Assembly: GCA_026214975.1 (NCBI GenBank)
Contig: CM047805.1
Coordinates: 5,766,001-5,830,000, forward strand
DNA: 64,000 bases
Direction: 5' to 3'
From: Gentiana macrophylla
Lineage: Eukaryota > Streptophyta > Magnoliopsida > Gentianales > Gentianaceae
This document shows, one piece after another, positions 37,876 to 50,119 of this stretch. Position 1 is the first letter of the stretch, and every line of letters starts with the position of its first letter. A program made the translations under genes and the position numbers. The notes beneath the pieces are model-generated. The model saw only the letters and a list, made by a program, of their open reading frames with translations. It ran no database searches and was not told the origin of the DNA.

Positions 37876-38889
37876 TGTTGGTCCCTTAGAAAGGCTGACA
37901 CAAGTTTAGAGGGGGGTGAATAAACTTGTCACCAAAAACCCTAAAACTGAATCTTGAACCAGATTGAGTTCGATCTAAAACTTGTGTGGAGTTAAGCTAA
38001 CTTAGCTGAGTATAAGTCAAGACTGACTTATGCTGAACTGAGTTAACCGGTAGCGGATTAACTAAAGCCTTTTTATAAAACTTGAGTTATTAGTTTGTAT
38101 ATGTAAGATGCAATTCTTTGCTGACTCGGTTTCTTATGTTTCCTGAGTGTGATCTATAAAATATAATACAACAAGTAAATGCGTAAAGTAACTAAATAAA
38201 TAAGACAGAATTTGTAGAGGTTCCAGGTGGTGTAATCCTGTCAGTCCTCTCTTCCCCTATGATGTGAAGGAAAATTCCACTAGAACTCTTTAAGGTACCT
38301 CGGTTACAAAAAGTCCTAAACTGATAGTCCTTGGCTAATCCCTAGCTTCGCTATCTAAGCAACTATAGAACAGGTAGAATTGCTGCTCTGCAACTTCTTG
38401 CACCACTGGTCCTTCAAGGGTTGTATTGCCTCTTCACCAGCTCATCACAAACACAGTCTTCCTGACTGTAGCTCAACTGTCCTTCACACCTTTTGGTGTT
38501 TCACAGTCTAAAACCTTTGATAAAATAAAAGTTGAGACTTGAATCAATAACTATGATTCAACTTGTGATTCGGGCTTCTTTTTCTTGATGTATATGATAT
38601 GCTCAGGCTCTGTTTTTCTTCAAGTGTTTGATCTTGATGTTTCTTTGAATGTTAGAGAACACTTTGAAGATTTCTTGATCTTGCAATAAAGTATGTAGCA
38701 GGAGTTCTTTTGATTCACTTTCCCCCTTTCTAAAAACTTTCTTGATAAATTTATTCCTTAGAACTCCGCACTTCTTCTTGATGTAGAAGTGACCTATTTA
38801 TAGGGGTATCTCCAACGGTTAGAATGAATTTGAACATTTGAATCTGATTCCTTGTATCCGATGGTGGTCCTTCTTATACTGGTGTGTGT
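37876..38889 (-). repeat. Divergent Sirevirus-like LTR, part 1
   Basis: Begins TGTTGGTCCCTTAGAAAGG and follows the Sire LTR plan (GTTTAGAGGGG, then AACTTGT, GGTTCCAGGTGGTGTAATCC and CTCTTCACCAGCTC). It is diverged from the Sire-1/2 LTRs, so it is another subfamily. It is interrupted at 38889 by the LARD element. Confidence 0.8.
38885..38889. repeat. Target site duplication TGTGT of the LARD (left)
   Basis: TGTGT immediately before the LTR start TGATGGG. Identical to 45062-45066 immediately after the other LTR. Confidence 0.85.
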
Positions 38890-40833
38890 TGATGGGAGTC
38901 AAATTGACTATCATTTACTATGTGATTATACCCCGTTTATACCTCGTTTTATGTGTTTCCGGAGACATTTGGTTGTATTTTGATGTATTTACACCTTGGT
39001 TATCATTTCGGGACCTAGGACGTAAAGTCCGGGATTCTCGGTCTTTTTCGGTGTAATTTACTATACTCTCGGTCACCCTAGTGTCCTGTAGGGATTACGT
39101 GTGGTATTTGTTGTGATTAAGTACAGGTATTAGGTGTTCGAGAAGGCCGGAATGCGAGTTACGAGGATTGGAACGTGTGCCCGAAGCTTAAACGTTCAAA
39201 CGGATCAAAACGTGTTGGTACTACAACCACACCTTCCACTGATCTGCATTTTGATCCACCTTAGAGGCATATTCTGGGCTGGACACCTTCATGAAAGTTG
39301 TAGACAATTGAATTAGCTTTCCAACGCAACTTGAATCACCCGATTCGGAGGTCTACACGCAAAGTTATGACTGATTTACTGAAGGTGTGTCAGACAGGCG
39401 GGCGCCCGTGAATGCGTTTTTTGCTCAGAAAGTTGCTGATCGAATTTGTGAAGGAAATAATCTGACGGGCGGGCGCCCGTCACCACAGGCGCCCGCCTGT
39501 GAGTCCAGATCTGGGAAAAAATACCTTAAATATCCCCATTTGGATCTAGATCTAAAACCTTCTTCCCCAACTTCGTTTTTACGCACTTTTATTGTTTTTC
39601 TTAGCTTAGATCAATTTTGTACATAGTTTAGCTTAGTTTAGTTGTATGTTATTGTAATCCAAAGATCGGTGCTATCGGCTATTGCTATTTCGACTTGGAT
39701 TTCGTTTTCACTACGGACTTTCTTCATCTCGATCTCCATACTTGGTATTTTGATTTCTTGTTTCGATCTTTTATGCTTGTTCAATTTCATGTTAATTCCT
39801 TGTATTTTGCTTAGATTAATGAGTAGCTAATCCGTTTTATAGCCGAGATATGTGACATGACCTTCAAATCGAATCCTTAGCTCGTTGATTGAAGTGTTTT
39901 GATGTTATGATTGTTAGATTCTCGGTGTTGTTATAGTTCTAGAACTTATGTTTAACGATGGTTGTTGAATTAGCTTCTCAATAATCGTATCACACACATC
40001 ACTCTTGAGAGTTGTTCAGAGAGAGGGGTGTGGGAAAAAGGGTTCTAGGTTCGCAAGGTAAAACAGGACGGGTTTTAGGTCGTGAATTCAGGCCCGCGCT
40101 CATCGGTGTTTTATTATCGACATAGTAGCTTGAATGTAGTAGTTTAGATTAGTGTAGTCTAGTGTTAGATCCGGGGTCGAACTATGAAGTGCGGGTGGGT
40201 CTTGAGCCAACGATGACAAGTTGTCTCACGGAGTCTTCGGGATGACCATGGATTAGAGTAAAGCCCGGTTTCATTGCTTTGACACATTCAAGTTAAGATG
40301 CTCGGTGTGAAGACGTTGATGAGTATCGGGGTAGTAACTTCGATCGAGTGATTTGGGTTTGTTTCTTCTGCGAGGTTTATATCGTTGTTAACGAGCGTCT
40401 CATAGATCGTGAGACCGTGTCGGGTCGATTAAATCCGGTCGTGATTGTTGAATTCGACATAGGAAACTAGGTTGTTGAAATTGGCGCTTAGTTTCGGAAA
40501 TAGGAGACGACACCCTTCAACAATGCCGAGAACATTAGAGTTTGTCGAAACACTTCCGGAAACGAGTTAGGGTTAGAGAGTAGTTGATTGGATCATAGCT
40601 CGGCTATCTCTTTTATATAGTTTTATATCTTTGTTTTATGTATATTTAGTTTGTAGAACCGGTGATCTGACAAATCACCACGTTCAATATTTGTGTTGAC
40701 CTAAACTAGGAACGAGACCGACTTTGGTACTCGACCAGATTCCCTGTGGGATACGACCTTGACTCACCAATTCTAGGCTACAGTTGACCCGGTACACTGC
40801 CGGTGAGATTGGACACTTAGAAAAGGCCGATCA
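38890..40833 (+). repeat. LARD 5' LTR
   Basis: 1,944 bp, TGATGGGAGTC to GGCCGATCA. It contains the GC-rich palindrome GACGGGCGGGCGCCCGTC near 39464-39482 and a related GGCGGGCGCCCGTG near 39396. Short open frames inside are not conserved genes. Confidence 0.92.
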
Positions 40834-40840
40834 AGTTTTC

Positions 40841-40860
40841 TGGCGCCGTTGCCGGGGAAT
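40841..40860 (+). promoter_or_regulatory. Primer binding site of the LARD (tRNA-Asp type)
   Basis: TGGCGCCGTTGCCGGGGAAT is complementary to the 3' end of plant tRNA-Asp. It lies 7 bases after the LTR end. Such a primer is used by several plant gypsy lineages. Confidence 0.88.
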
Positions 40861-42928
40861 CCGGTTGATATCTTGTAAGTTAGTTGAGTTCTTAGGATTA
40901 GGTCGTTTTTCTTATTTGTTTTTTTTTATTTTATGTATAGTTTGTTTTATTTTGTTGTTGTTGATGTTTCACACCATCTACTCCGGTAGTGGTAGTGACT
41001 TGATACCGTGATTGTGTTCGTGTTGTTTCCTTGGTTTGCAGTTAATGGATCCTTCGGGGAAAGTGAGTTCGTTGTTCCGTGCAATGGACTCATCGAACAA
41101 ATCGTGGTGGTGGGGATTGAGCCCCGTATTTCTCATATTTCATTTTCAGGGGGTGCTCAATTAAATGACGATTTTGGTAGGAGATGCAAAGGTTTGCTCT
41201 CCTGCAGTACAACTATCCTTGACCTAGTTGGGGGTAGAAAGTCGAAGTGAGGACTATGAACTCGAGAATGTACTTTTATTGCTTTTCTCTCCCCTCGTGT
41301 TTCCTTTGTGTTTCTTTAGTTTGTATTTTGATACTTTGGGTAAGTTTTGATGTAATATAACCGAAGAAGTGTGTTTTGGGGGGGGCTACTTTTTGGTGTT
41401 TTTGGTTTTGATAAGCGTGGTGATCCGTCAAGTTTCATTTCGATATCTCCATACATGTGTATTCTTGGATGTTGTTGTTTCTGTTGATATTAGCACAGGT
41501 ACCCTGGGAGGACTTTTTACGGATGCCACGTGATCGTACTCGCTTTTTCGGTTGTAAGCTAAGTTTTCTACCCTTATCATTCGTGTTTGGTTTCAAAGTA
41601 GGGGGTGGTTGGTTTAGCTTCAATGTTTCGTTTTCATGTCGAACGAGTTATACTTAGAGATTGCTATCCCTTTGGTGTAAATGAGTCGGTTTTTAGAAAT
41701 TTTGATGGCTTTGACATTGTTGATGATGCATTGAGCCTATAGTATTGATTTGATTAAAAATCTAGTGATTGTACAAATGCATTTCATTTGAGTTGGGATC
41801 TTGTATTGAGAATGGAATAGTTCTATCACGTTAGCCGACTTCATGAATCACCTTGACTAGTGAGCGATTATGGTAGCTATTAATGACCCAGTTACCTAGA
41901 ACTTATATTAGTAACTTCGAGGCGAAATAGAAAGGTCGGTCTTGGTTAGGTACGGGATGACGGTTTTGGCATTTCTTTTGACCCGATCAGAGCCAAATGC
42001 CATCCTTAATGTTAATCCACAGTTCCCCCTCTAAGCCTTTGTAGGGTGGTTAGACCGCCACCCGAACTAACCTTTTGTGCTACTAACTCTTAATTACCAA
42101 TGCCCTTAGCTTTTATTACGGTCTACGTTTCCTTGACCACCTTGCAAGATTGAGCTTATTGTTTTCACATTTTTTGATATGGTGTGGGGTGGTGGAGTGG
42201 CGTATCTTTCGAGTGGTGTCGGTAAAAATGAGTATATCCCGGAGGAGGTGGAATTATGTGGCGTTTCGGCCTTTGATCGTTTTTGTGGTGTTGAAAAAAA
42301 AAAGAAAAAAAAATGAGAAGAAAAGAAAACAGGAAAAAGAAGAAGAAAAAAAAGGGTTGTACATGTATATATAAATATGAGTTCAGAATTTGCCATAAAT
42401 GGCCTTGTGTTTTGTAGTTGTGATGTTAGCGATGGGAACTTCTTCTAATCTAGTACGGAGAAGGAGATGATGTTGTGTTCTGAAGTGGTTTGTTCCTGGT
42501 TGACGAGCTTAGGTATGAACTAGACTTGGATACGACGTATGTCTCCAGCTTGTGGAATGATGTGGAGAGGTGGAAGGTTGGATGAATTATAGGTTGAAAT
42601 TCGTTTGATGGTTTGTACTATTCGAACGAGCATCCTTATGAGGAGTTGAGTCTTCCGTTGCTACGAAGGGAAGAGCTTCGGTTTTAGTGTTTGATGTTTG
42701 ATTAAGCTCACTTGCACTTTCTACTTTCTATTTTATCGTAAATATCCCTTTCGTTAGCCCCAACCCTAGCCTAACGTTATAACCCTTCAAGTCTGCTGAC
42801 CTACTAGACTTTGATTGACCTCGATTAGTGGAGATGTTTATGAAGTATAAGCCTATGGTGTAACCTCGGTACATTATACGTCTATAATCTAAACCGGTCG
42901 TTGGTGATAAATGTCGAATAAGCTTTAT

Positions 42929-42945
42929 ACACACACACACACACA
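42929..42945. repeat. (AC)n microsatellite
   Basis: Eight to nine AC units inside the LARD internal region. Confidence 0.85.
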
Positions 42946-43117
42946 TTCTTTTCTCGATACAAGGTAGAGCTCGAGTTTTATGGATTTATATCAGTTACTT
43001 GTGTTTTACCATTTCAATTCTTAAAGACTTGATGTATGATAGCAATGTTGACTCAATCTTTATTTTTGAATCGCTCATTTTTGCTCGAGGGCGAGCAAAC
43101 GCTAAGTAGGGGGTAGT

Positions 43118-45061
43118 TGATGGGAGTCAAATTGACTATCATTTACTATGTGATTATACCCCGTTTATACCTCGTTTTATGTGTTTCCGGAGACATTTGG
43201 TTGTATTTTGATGTATTTACACCTTGGTTATCATTTCGGGACCTAGGACGTAAAGTCCGGGATTCTCGGTCTTTTTCGGTGTAATTTACTATACTCTCGG
43301 TCACCCTAGTGTCCTGTAGGGATTACGTGTGGTATTTGTTGTGATTAAGTACAGGTATTAGGTGTTCGAGAAGGCCGGAATGCGAGTTATGAGGATTGGA
43401 ACGTGTGCCCGAAGCTTAAACGTTCAAACGGATCAAAACGTGTTGGTACTACAACCACACATTCCACTGATCTGCATTTTGATCCACCTTAGAGGCATAT
43501 TCTGGGCTCGACACCTTCATGAAAGTTGTAGACAATTGAATCAGCTTTCGAACGCAACTTGAATCACTCGATTCGGAGGTCTACACGCAAAGTTATGACT
43601 GATTTACTGAAGGTGTGTCAGACAGGCGGGCGCCCGTGAATGCGTTTTTGGCTCGAAAGTTCTTGATCGAATTTGTGAAGGAAATAATCGACGGGCGGGC
43701 GCCCGTCGTCACCACAGCGCCCTTTGTGAGTCCAGATCTGGGAAAAATACCTTAAATATCCCCATTTGGATCTAGATCAAAACCTTCTTCCCAACTCGAC
43801 TTTTTTTTTACGCACTTTTTATTGTTTTTCTTAGCTTAGATCAATTTTGTACATAGTTTAGCTTAGTTTAGTTGTATGTTATTGTAATCCAAAGATCGGT
43901 GCTCTCTGGCTATTGCTATTTCAGCTTGGATTTCGTTTTCACTACGGACTTTCTTCATCTCGATCTCCATGCCGGTATTTTGATTTCTTGTTTCGATCTT
44001 TTATGCTTGTTCAATTTCATGTTAATTCCTTGTATTTTGCTTAGATTAATGAGTAGCTAATCCGTTTTATAGCCGAGATATGTGATAGCCTTCGAAATCG
44101 AATCCTTAGCTCGTTGATTGAAGTGTTTTGATGTTATGATTGTTAGATTCTCGGTGTTGTTATAGTTCTAGAACTTATGTTTAACGATGGTTGTTGAATT
44201 AGCTTCTCAATAATCGTATCACACACATCACTCTTGAGAGTTGTTCAGAGAGAGGGGTGTGGGAAAAGGGTTCTAGGTTCGCAAGGTAAAACAGACGGGT
44301 TTTAGGTCGTGAATTCGCCGCGCTCATCGGTGTTTTATTATCGACATAGTAGCTTGAATGTGGTAGTTTAGATTAGTGTAGTCTAGTGTTAGATCCCGGG
44401 GTCGAACTATGAAGTGCCGGGTGGGTCTTGAGCCAACGATGACAAGTTGTCTCACGGAGTCTTTCGGGATGACCATGGATTAGGTAAAGCCCCGGTTTAC
44501 TGCTTTGACACATTCAAGTTAAGATGCTCGGTGTAGTACGTTGATGAGTATCGGGGGTAGTAACTTCGATCGAGTGATTTCGGGTTTGTTTCTTCTGCGA
44601 GGTTTATATCGTTGTTAACGAGCGTCTCATAGATCGTAGACCGTGTCGGGTCAGTTAAATCCGGTCAGCGGACTGTTGAATTCGACATAGGAAACTAGGT
44701 TGTTGAAATTGGCGCTTAGTTTCGGAAATAGGAGACGACACCCTTCAACAATGCCGAGAACATTAGAGTTTGTCGAAACACTTCCGGAAACGAGTTAGGG
44801 TTAGAGAGTAGTTGATTGGATCATAGCTCGGCTATCTCTTTTATATAGTTTTAAATCTTTGTTTTATGTATATTTAGTTTGTAGAACCGGTGATCTGACA
44901 AATCACCACGTTCAATATTTGTGTTGACCTAAACTAGGAACGAGACCGACTTTGGTACTCGACCAGATTCCCTGTGGGATACGACCTTGACTCACCAATT
45001 CTAGGCTACAGTTGACCCGGTACACTGCCGGTGAGATTGGACACTTAGAAAAGGCCGATCA
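43118..45061 (+). repeat. LARD 3' LTR
   Basis: 1,944 bp, the same length as the 5' LTR despite scattered short indels that cancel. Differences cluster at CAG, CTG and CCG/CGG contexts: for example GCTCAGAAAGTTGCTG at 39420 corresponds to GCTCGAAAGTTCTTG here near 43650. Confidence 0.92.
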
Positions 45062-45066
45062 TGTGT
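45062..45066. repeat. Target site duplication TGTGT of the LARD (right)
   Basis: Directly follows the LTR end GATCA at 45061 and equals 38885-38889. Confidence 0.85.
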
Positions 45067-45595
45067 CAGTGTACTTTCTGACATTTCTAACGGTCGGATT
45101 CTTCTTCGGTTTTCATACTTCCATCTTGAAGCCCGATCTTGATGATCTAGTCGGGCCACTTTTAAGAGTCGAGTTTTACTCTTCTTCAAAAAAACTCGAG
45201 ACTCTATTCTTCATCGATTCTGATTGATTTTATCAGAGTACACCATATCTTCATAAATCTTCTAAGATAACATTGTCCTTATGTATCTTAGGTACTTTGT
45301 ACAATATGTTATAAAGTCAGTTCAGGTCATCATAGTCTTGCCTAAATTCTAACTTTACAGTCTCCGCTTTGGTCTTCATAAACTGAGTTTGAACCTCGGT
45401 TCTTGCTTTTTTTCAATAGCCGAGTCTGTGTCCTCGATTCTTGACTTCTAGATAAGTCAACCGAGTCTGTGTCCCTCAGCGAACTTACCTTCTTCAGTTC
45501 TTCAGTTCTGAGTTCTGAATCAATTTTCTTCATTCTTCAATTGTGAACTCAGATTTCATAGTCTCAACAAGTCAGTTATCAGTTCAAAATTCCTT
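45067..45595 (-). repeat. Divergent Sirevirus-like LTR, part 2
   Basis: Continuation of 37876-38889. Shares the Sire LTR landmark TCATAGTCTTGCCTAAATTCT. The terminal ...CCAACA is missing: the LTR is cut near 45595, where a copia integrase on the minus strand starts. Confidence 0.65.
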
Positions 45596-46500
45596 CATTC
45601 TGAACAGTATGGTGCCTAGAAATGCCTTCATTCTTGCAAAATTCATCACACTCAGACCAACAGAATTCCAGTCCATTATCAGTTCTAAGTCTCTTGATCT
45701 TCTTCCCTATCTGATTCCCAACCAAAGCCTTCCACTGCTTGAAGTGCTTGAATACTTCACTCTTGTGCTTCATCATAACTACCCAAACCATCATTGAGTA
45801 ATCATCTATAAAAGACACAAAATACCTAGGACCACCCAGTGACTCCACCCTTGAAGGTCCCCAGCAATCAGAATGGACATAATCAAGTGTCCCTCTTGTA
45901 ATGTGGATTGCTTTTGGGAACTTGCTTCTGTGTAGCTTCCCAAACACATAGTGTTCACAAAAATCCAGCTCCTTGACCGTATGTCCCCCAAGTAGATCAG
46001 ACTTAGACAGAATTTGCATTCCTCTTTCACCTATATGACCCAATCTCATAGGCCACAACTTGGTCAGCTGTGACTGGTGAACCTCTGACAATGCTACAAC
46101 AGCAGAACCTGATACAGTAGACCCTTGTAGTATGTACAAAGTCCCATGCCTGATACCCTTAAGAATCACAGCTGAACCCTTATAGACATTCACCACTCCA
46201 CCTTCACCCCTGAACCTAAACCCTTTGTTGTCTTATAGACTAAGTGATATCAAATTCTGGGTCATTTGTGGAACATGCCTAACCTCATTCAGTGTGTAGA
46301 ATTTACCATCATGTGTTCTCAACTGAACAGATCCAGTCCCAACTATTTTGCAGACCTTGTTGTTTGCCATTGCAATATGGCCTCCATCCACCTACTAATA
46401 GGTTGAAAATCACTCCCTTTTTCGACACACATGATAAGATGCCCTAGTGTCCAGAATCCACACATCTCTATGCCTAGTTGATTCTGAAACTGCTAAGGCC
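45596..46500 (-). pseudogene. Copia protease/integrase fragment (minus), truncated
   Basis: From 46500 down: a damaged protease region (about 46430-46480), then a segment with LRTHDGKFYTL-like sequence, pre-integrase with MRLGHIGERGM, and the integrase core with HSDCWGPS, FIDDYSMMVWV and LRTDNGLEF (45579-46196). Both aspartates of the DD35E triad are visible. The sequence stops before the catalytic glutamate, at the LTR junction near 45595. It is the same family as 35351-37431. Confidence 0.85.
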
Positions 46501-47292
46501 AAATCTTCTTCAGAGTTGGTGTCTTGTTATGCCAAAGCAACAGTACCATGTTGGGTACCCTGCTGCTTTTTCCTTTTTGGACATTCATTTTTCCAATGTC
46601 CCTACTCCTTGCAGTAATTACAGATATCCTTAGCTTTAGGTCCCTTGGAAGTTCTCTTGGATTTCTTCTTTCCAAAATTTCTGGCCTCTCACGATTCCAT
46701 CGACCACCAATCCAAATAGATCGTATGCTGTCCCGAACTGGATGCCTTATGACATAGCTCTCGAGCATGGAGTGATGACCTCACATCCTCCAATGACATT
46801 GAGTCCTTCCCAACAATAAAGGACTGTATAAAGTTCTCATACGATGAAGGAAATGATACAAGAAGGATCAATGCTGCATCCTCATCTTCAATCTTCATAT
46901 TAATATTATTTGGGTCAATAAATATTGTGTTCAGCTGATCTAGAAGATCCCTCAGCTGAGTGCCATCATGCATCCTTAGGCTGAACAGACATTGTTTCAA
47001 TAACAACTTTTTGGTTAGAGACTTTGTCATGCAGACTCTCAAGCTTGGACCACAGATTCTCTGTTGTGTCCTCTTCAGCAACCTCTGTGATAATATCGTC
47101 TGACAAGCACAACATAATTGTTGTATGTGCTTTCTCCTCCAGACTGGCTCTCTCAGCAGCACTTACTTATGTTGATTTAGACAAGGGACCACATAATCCC
47201 TGTTGCTTCAACAAAGCACGCATCTTGATCTGCCACAGACTAAAACCGTTTCTTTCTGTAAACTTGTCAATCTTGACTTTTAAAGCAGACAT
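46501..47292 (-). pseudogene. Copia gag fragment (minus), broken
   Basis: The start at 47292 (MSALKVKIDK-like) matches the related plus-strand gag. KLLLKQCLFSLRMHDGTQL, then NINMKIEDEDAALILLVSFPSSYENF, lie at 46689-47162. A CCHC-like knuckle with several losses is near 46560-46620. A frameshift near 47165 and others near 46700 break the frame. Unlike the 34518 copy it has no 42-bp duplication at the N-terminus. Confidence 0.82.
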
Positions 47293-47403
47293 CTTTCTCA
47301 CCAGAAAAGCTTGCATAGATCCCAAATCCTAGCGTCAATTATGACCTTGGTGCCAATCTACCTTGCTTCAAACAAATAAACAGATTTCTTGATGAACCTG
47401 GAT

Positions 47404-47418
47404 GCTCTGATACCAGTT
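47404..47418 (-). promoter_or_regulatory. Primer binding site, minus-strand copia
   Basis: The minus strand reads AACTGGTATCAGAGC next to the LTR edge at 47419. Full match to the tRNA-iMet-type site. Confidence 0.9.
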
Positions 47419-47894
47419 TGTTATGATGGATCGATCAAGAAATGATGGTGATTGTGAGTAAAGATAAGCAGTTAACTAGTAAACAAACATAGAAACAAAA
47501 GGAACGCAGATTTAACGTGGTTTCTGGCAATGTGTCGACTACTCCATGCACAAACGAGGATGTTATATTATCACGAGAAAGTTACAAGTTACAATTAATA
47601 CATATGGTATTTATAGATTTGGGAATCCAACCCTAACCGACTAAACAGCCAAAACAGATAATGACTAAAATACCCCATAAGTAACCTTATCCAGAACTGA
47701 AAAATATGTAGACGTGTTCCCCAAGTAATGCCGAGAACCAACTCAGCAAACCAAACCTCAGCAGATTATCAGTCTATTGACTTCATTCAACAGAACACCA
47801 GACTCAGTAGACACCTTCATGCCCTGCTGACCACAACAGTTTTCACACGGATTCAGCAGAGTATCGTACTCAGCTGACCAAACCTGAGTAGCAT
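47419..47894 (-). repeat. 5' LTR of minus-strand copia
   Basis: About 476 bp from TGTTATGATGG to roughly GAGTAGCA at 47894. CTATAAATACC on the minus strand near 47610 is a likely TATA box. It is related to the LTR at 33906-34400. The outer end is approximate. Confidence 0.65.
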
Positions 47895-48240
47895 AGTTTA
47901 CGTCACTATTACATTATTCCTTAAAGCCAAACTAATCTACAAATTTTGTAGCATCTACACTCTAATCTACAAATTTTATAATTACTTTACTTAATTAATT
48001 TATGGTTAAGAAACACCAAACGTAAACCCGAAGACAAAATTCGCCTTATGGCCCGAAAATCCTTACAAAAGATATAACTTTTCGTGTTTTCCATATTATA
48101 AACTATATACGAAATCAAGCAAATTGAATCCCGAAATATACAAAATTGCTATTAGTAGGAGCTAGGGAAATGGGGTTTGCACTTTCTCACAAACTTGGTG
48201 ATGCCTGGACTCGGTCTGTGTTTCGTGCCTACATCTCTGT
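47895..48240. other. Unassigned AT-rich interval
   Basis: No ORF, repeat or RNA gene seen. It contains two imperfect copies of CTAATCTACAAATTTT (47930 and 47962). Confidence 0.4.
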
Positions 48241-48569
48241 CCCTATCTTTACTATATTAAAAGTGTGAGTGTGTTTTCCCCAAAAAGTATTTTTCCCCAA
48301 AATGTGTTTCTCCCTAATTTTAATAATTAATCAATTAGTTTTAAACAAAAATATAAAAATCAAAATAAAAACGTACAAAATCAAAATAAAAACGTACAAA
48401 ATCAATTAATTACAAGTAGAAAATCGAAATAAAAAATATAAAACATAAATAATCAAATCCTTGATTGATTATTCATTAATAAATCATCAATAATTACTAA
48501 AATAGAATAACGAAATTACAAATATAATAAATACAAAAAAATTTAAAAAACAATCCTGAATTAGTTAAA

Positions 48570-48649
<80 letters not shown>

Positions 48650-50119
48650 CATCAAGATCCTTGATTGATTATTGATTGAATAATTAGTATTAATTGATTA
48701 AAAATAAAAAGATGATAGAAAAACGAAATTACAAATATAAAAAAATATTAAAAAAATCCTTGAATCAGTTAAAAATAAAATAAATCATCAAGATCCTTGA
48801 TTGATTATTGATTGAATAATTATTATTAATTGATTAAAAATAAAAAGATGATAAAAATATAAAAACATTTGGCGTTTTTTTTTTTTTTTGCAAGAACAAC
48901 ATTTGTCGTTAAATACCTTGATTCACTAATTAATAACTTAATGCAATTATCATTTATTAAAAACCAAAAAATAATAATTAATACAAAAATCAATTAAAAA
49001 TCCAAAATAATTATTACTACAAAAATCAATTAAAAACCGAAAATAATTATCATCGTGCGTGAGCAATTAAACCAAACAAATATATACTTAACTCTAAACA
49101 GATACACACTTAACACTTTCAATAGCTATTAAAAATCCGGAAAGATAAGAACAATAAGGTGAAAGATACATCATTCACCAAAGGTAAAGGTAACACAATA
49201 TCCGTGATGTATATATTTATTTATTTTGTAAATTTTTCAATATAGTTAAAAACAATATGAAATTTGCATCACACACAAGCGGAATGAAAAGTATGTTATT
49301 ATTTTTTATTATCATCTTCATTATTATCGCATTCACCAGTATACTGTGAAGGTTTTTCTGTGAAGGTAAAGTAGACGATGTGCACAGACTAGAAGTTAAA
49401 AGAAAAAAATATTCTCAACTAACCAACGATGAACAATGCAATAAGATTAGAAGTGTCCGTGGAAACTAGATAGAAAATAAAAGTTGAATTGGTACATGCT
49501 CTAAATCGCAATGGCATGTGAAGATTTCTATAAAATATGGCTAAACCTTTTTAGTTTTTATATAAAAATATATACATAACACAAAGTAGAATATATAACA
49601 ATCTCATCACCCCATTTAAATCAGAGATCAACACAAGTAATAATTGATGGTGTCATTACACACCAGTCAAAGACTTGATCAACAAAAGAAAGAAACAACA
49701 AGAATAAAGAAAAACAAAAAAATATACTACTAATGAAACAAACATGTCAAATGCAATAACCTCATCACCTTTATTAACATCAATTGCATAAACATTCATA
49801 TGAGTCAAGTCTATTATGTTATTTCACCGGTTTCAAAGAAGCTGCAGAGAAAAGAGCTTATAAGAATCCGACCGAAGCATCTCAAAATGCATAAATGAAG
49901 CTATCGTCATTCAAATGCCTAAAGCATTAAGAAGATTGTTTGCAATGATGGAGGTGATTTTAGACAAGTGATTTGGAGGTGATTTTAGACAAGTGATTCA
50001 TGTTCAAAATGAACGATACACAAACAATAACGGCAAGCTTGGTGAAGTCATATTTGTGGTCAATAATGTAAAAATTATATATGTCTAAATATATGAGAGC
50101 AAGAGTAGATATGCATTTC
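48241..50119 (+). other. AT-rich interior of a probable Helitron
   Basis: Begins near TCTTTACTATATTAAAAGTG, which resembles plant Helitron 5' termini (TC plus CTATATTAAAAGTG). Very AT-rich, with direct copies of ATCAAGATCCTTGATTGATTA-type sequence at 48648 and 48786 and an (AT)n array. No ORF is readable. Assignment to the Helitron rests on the terminus-like sequence and the helicase relic downstream. Confidence 0.4.
48573..48647. repeat. (AT)n microsatellite
   Basis: About 75 bases of uninterrupted AT dinucleotides, visible directly. Its length is likely to vary and to be poorly assembled. Confidence 0.95.

Larger units (their letters stand above)
40834..43117 (+). other. LARD internal region without coding capacity
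   Basis: 2.28 kb with no gag, protease, RT or integrase motif in any frame. A short frame from about 41044 (MDPSGKVSSLFRAMDSSN) could be a vestigial gag start but stops soon. It also holds an A-rich stretch (42290-42352), a CA microsatellite (42929-42945) and, near 41980-42030, a segment containing CAGAGCCAAATGCCATCC. The PPT, TAAGTAGGGGGTAGT, is at 43103-43117. Confidence 0.75.
38890..45061 (+). mobile_element. Non-coding Ty3/gypsy-type element (LARD), 6.2 kb
   Basis: Two 1,944-bp LTRs bounded by TGAT...ATCA enclose a 2.28 kb internal region without gag or pol. A tRNA-Asp-type primer site follows the left LTR and a polypurine tract precedes the right LTR. The sequence TTGCTCGAGGGCGAGCAAA just before the PPT is a feature I associate with plant gypsy (Athila/Tat) elements. 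TGTGT target duplications flank it. Lacking enzymes, it must have moved using those of another gypsy element. It lies in the divergent Sire-like LTR. Confidence 0.9.

Noticed and set aside
41008..41250. LARD-encoded gag protein
   Set aside because: Short frame without gag motif or CCHC knuckle.
48573..48647. AT array as a replication origin or regulatory site
   Set aside because: A plain dinucleotide microsatellite; nothing around it supports a function.
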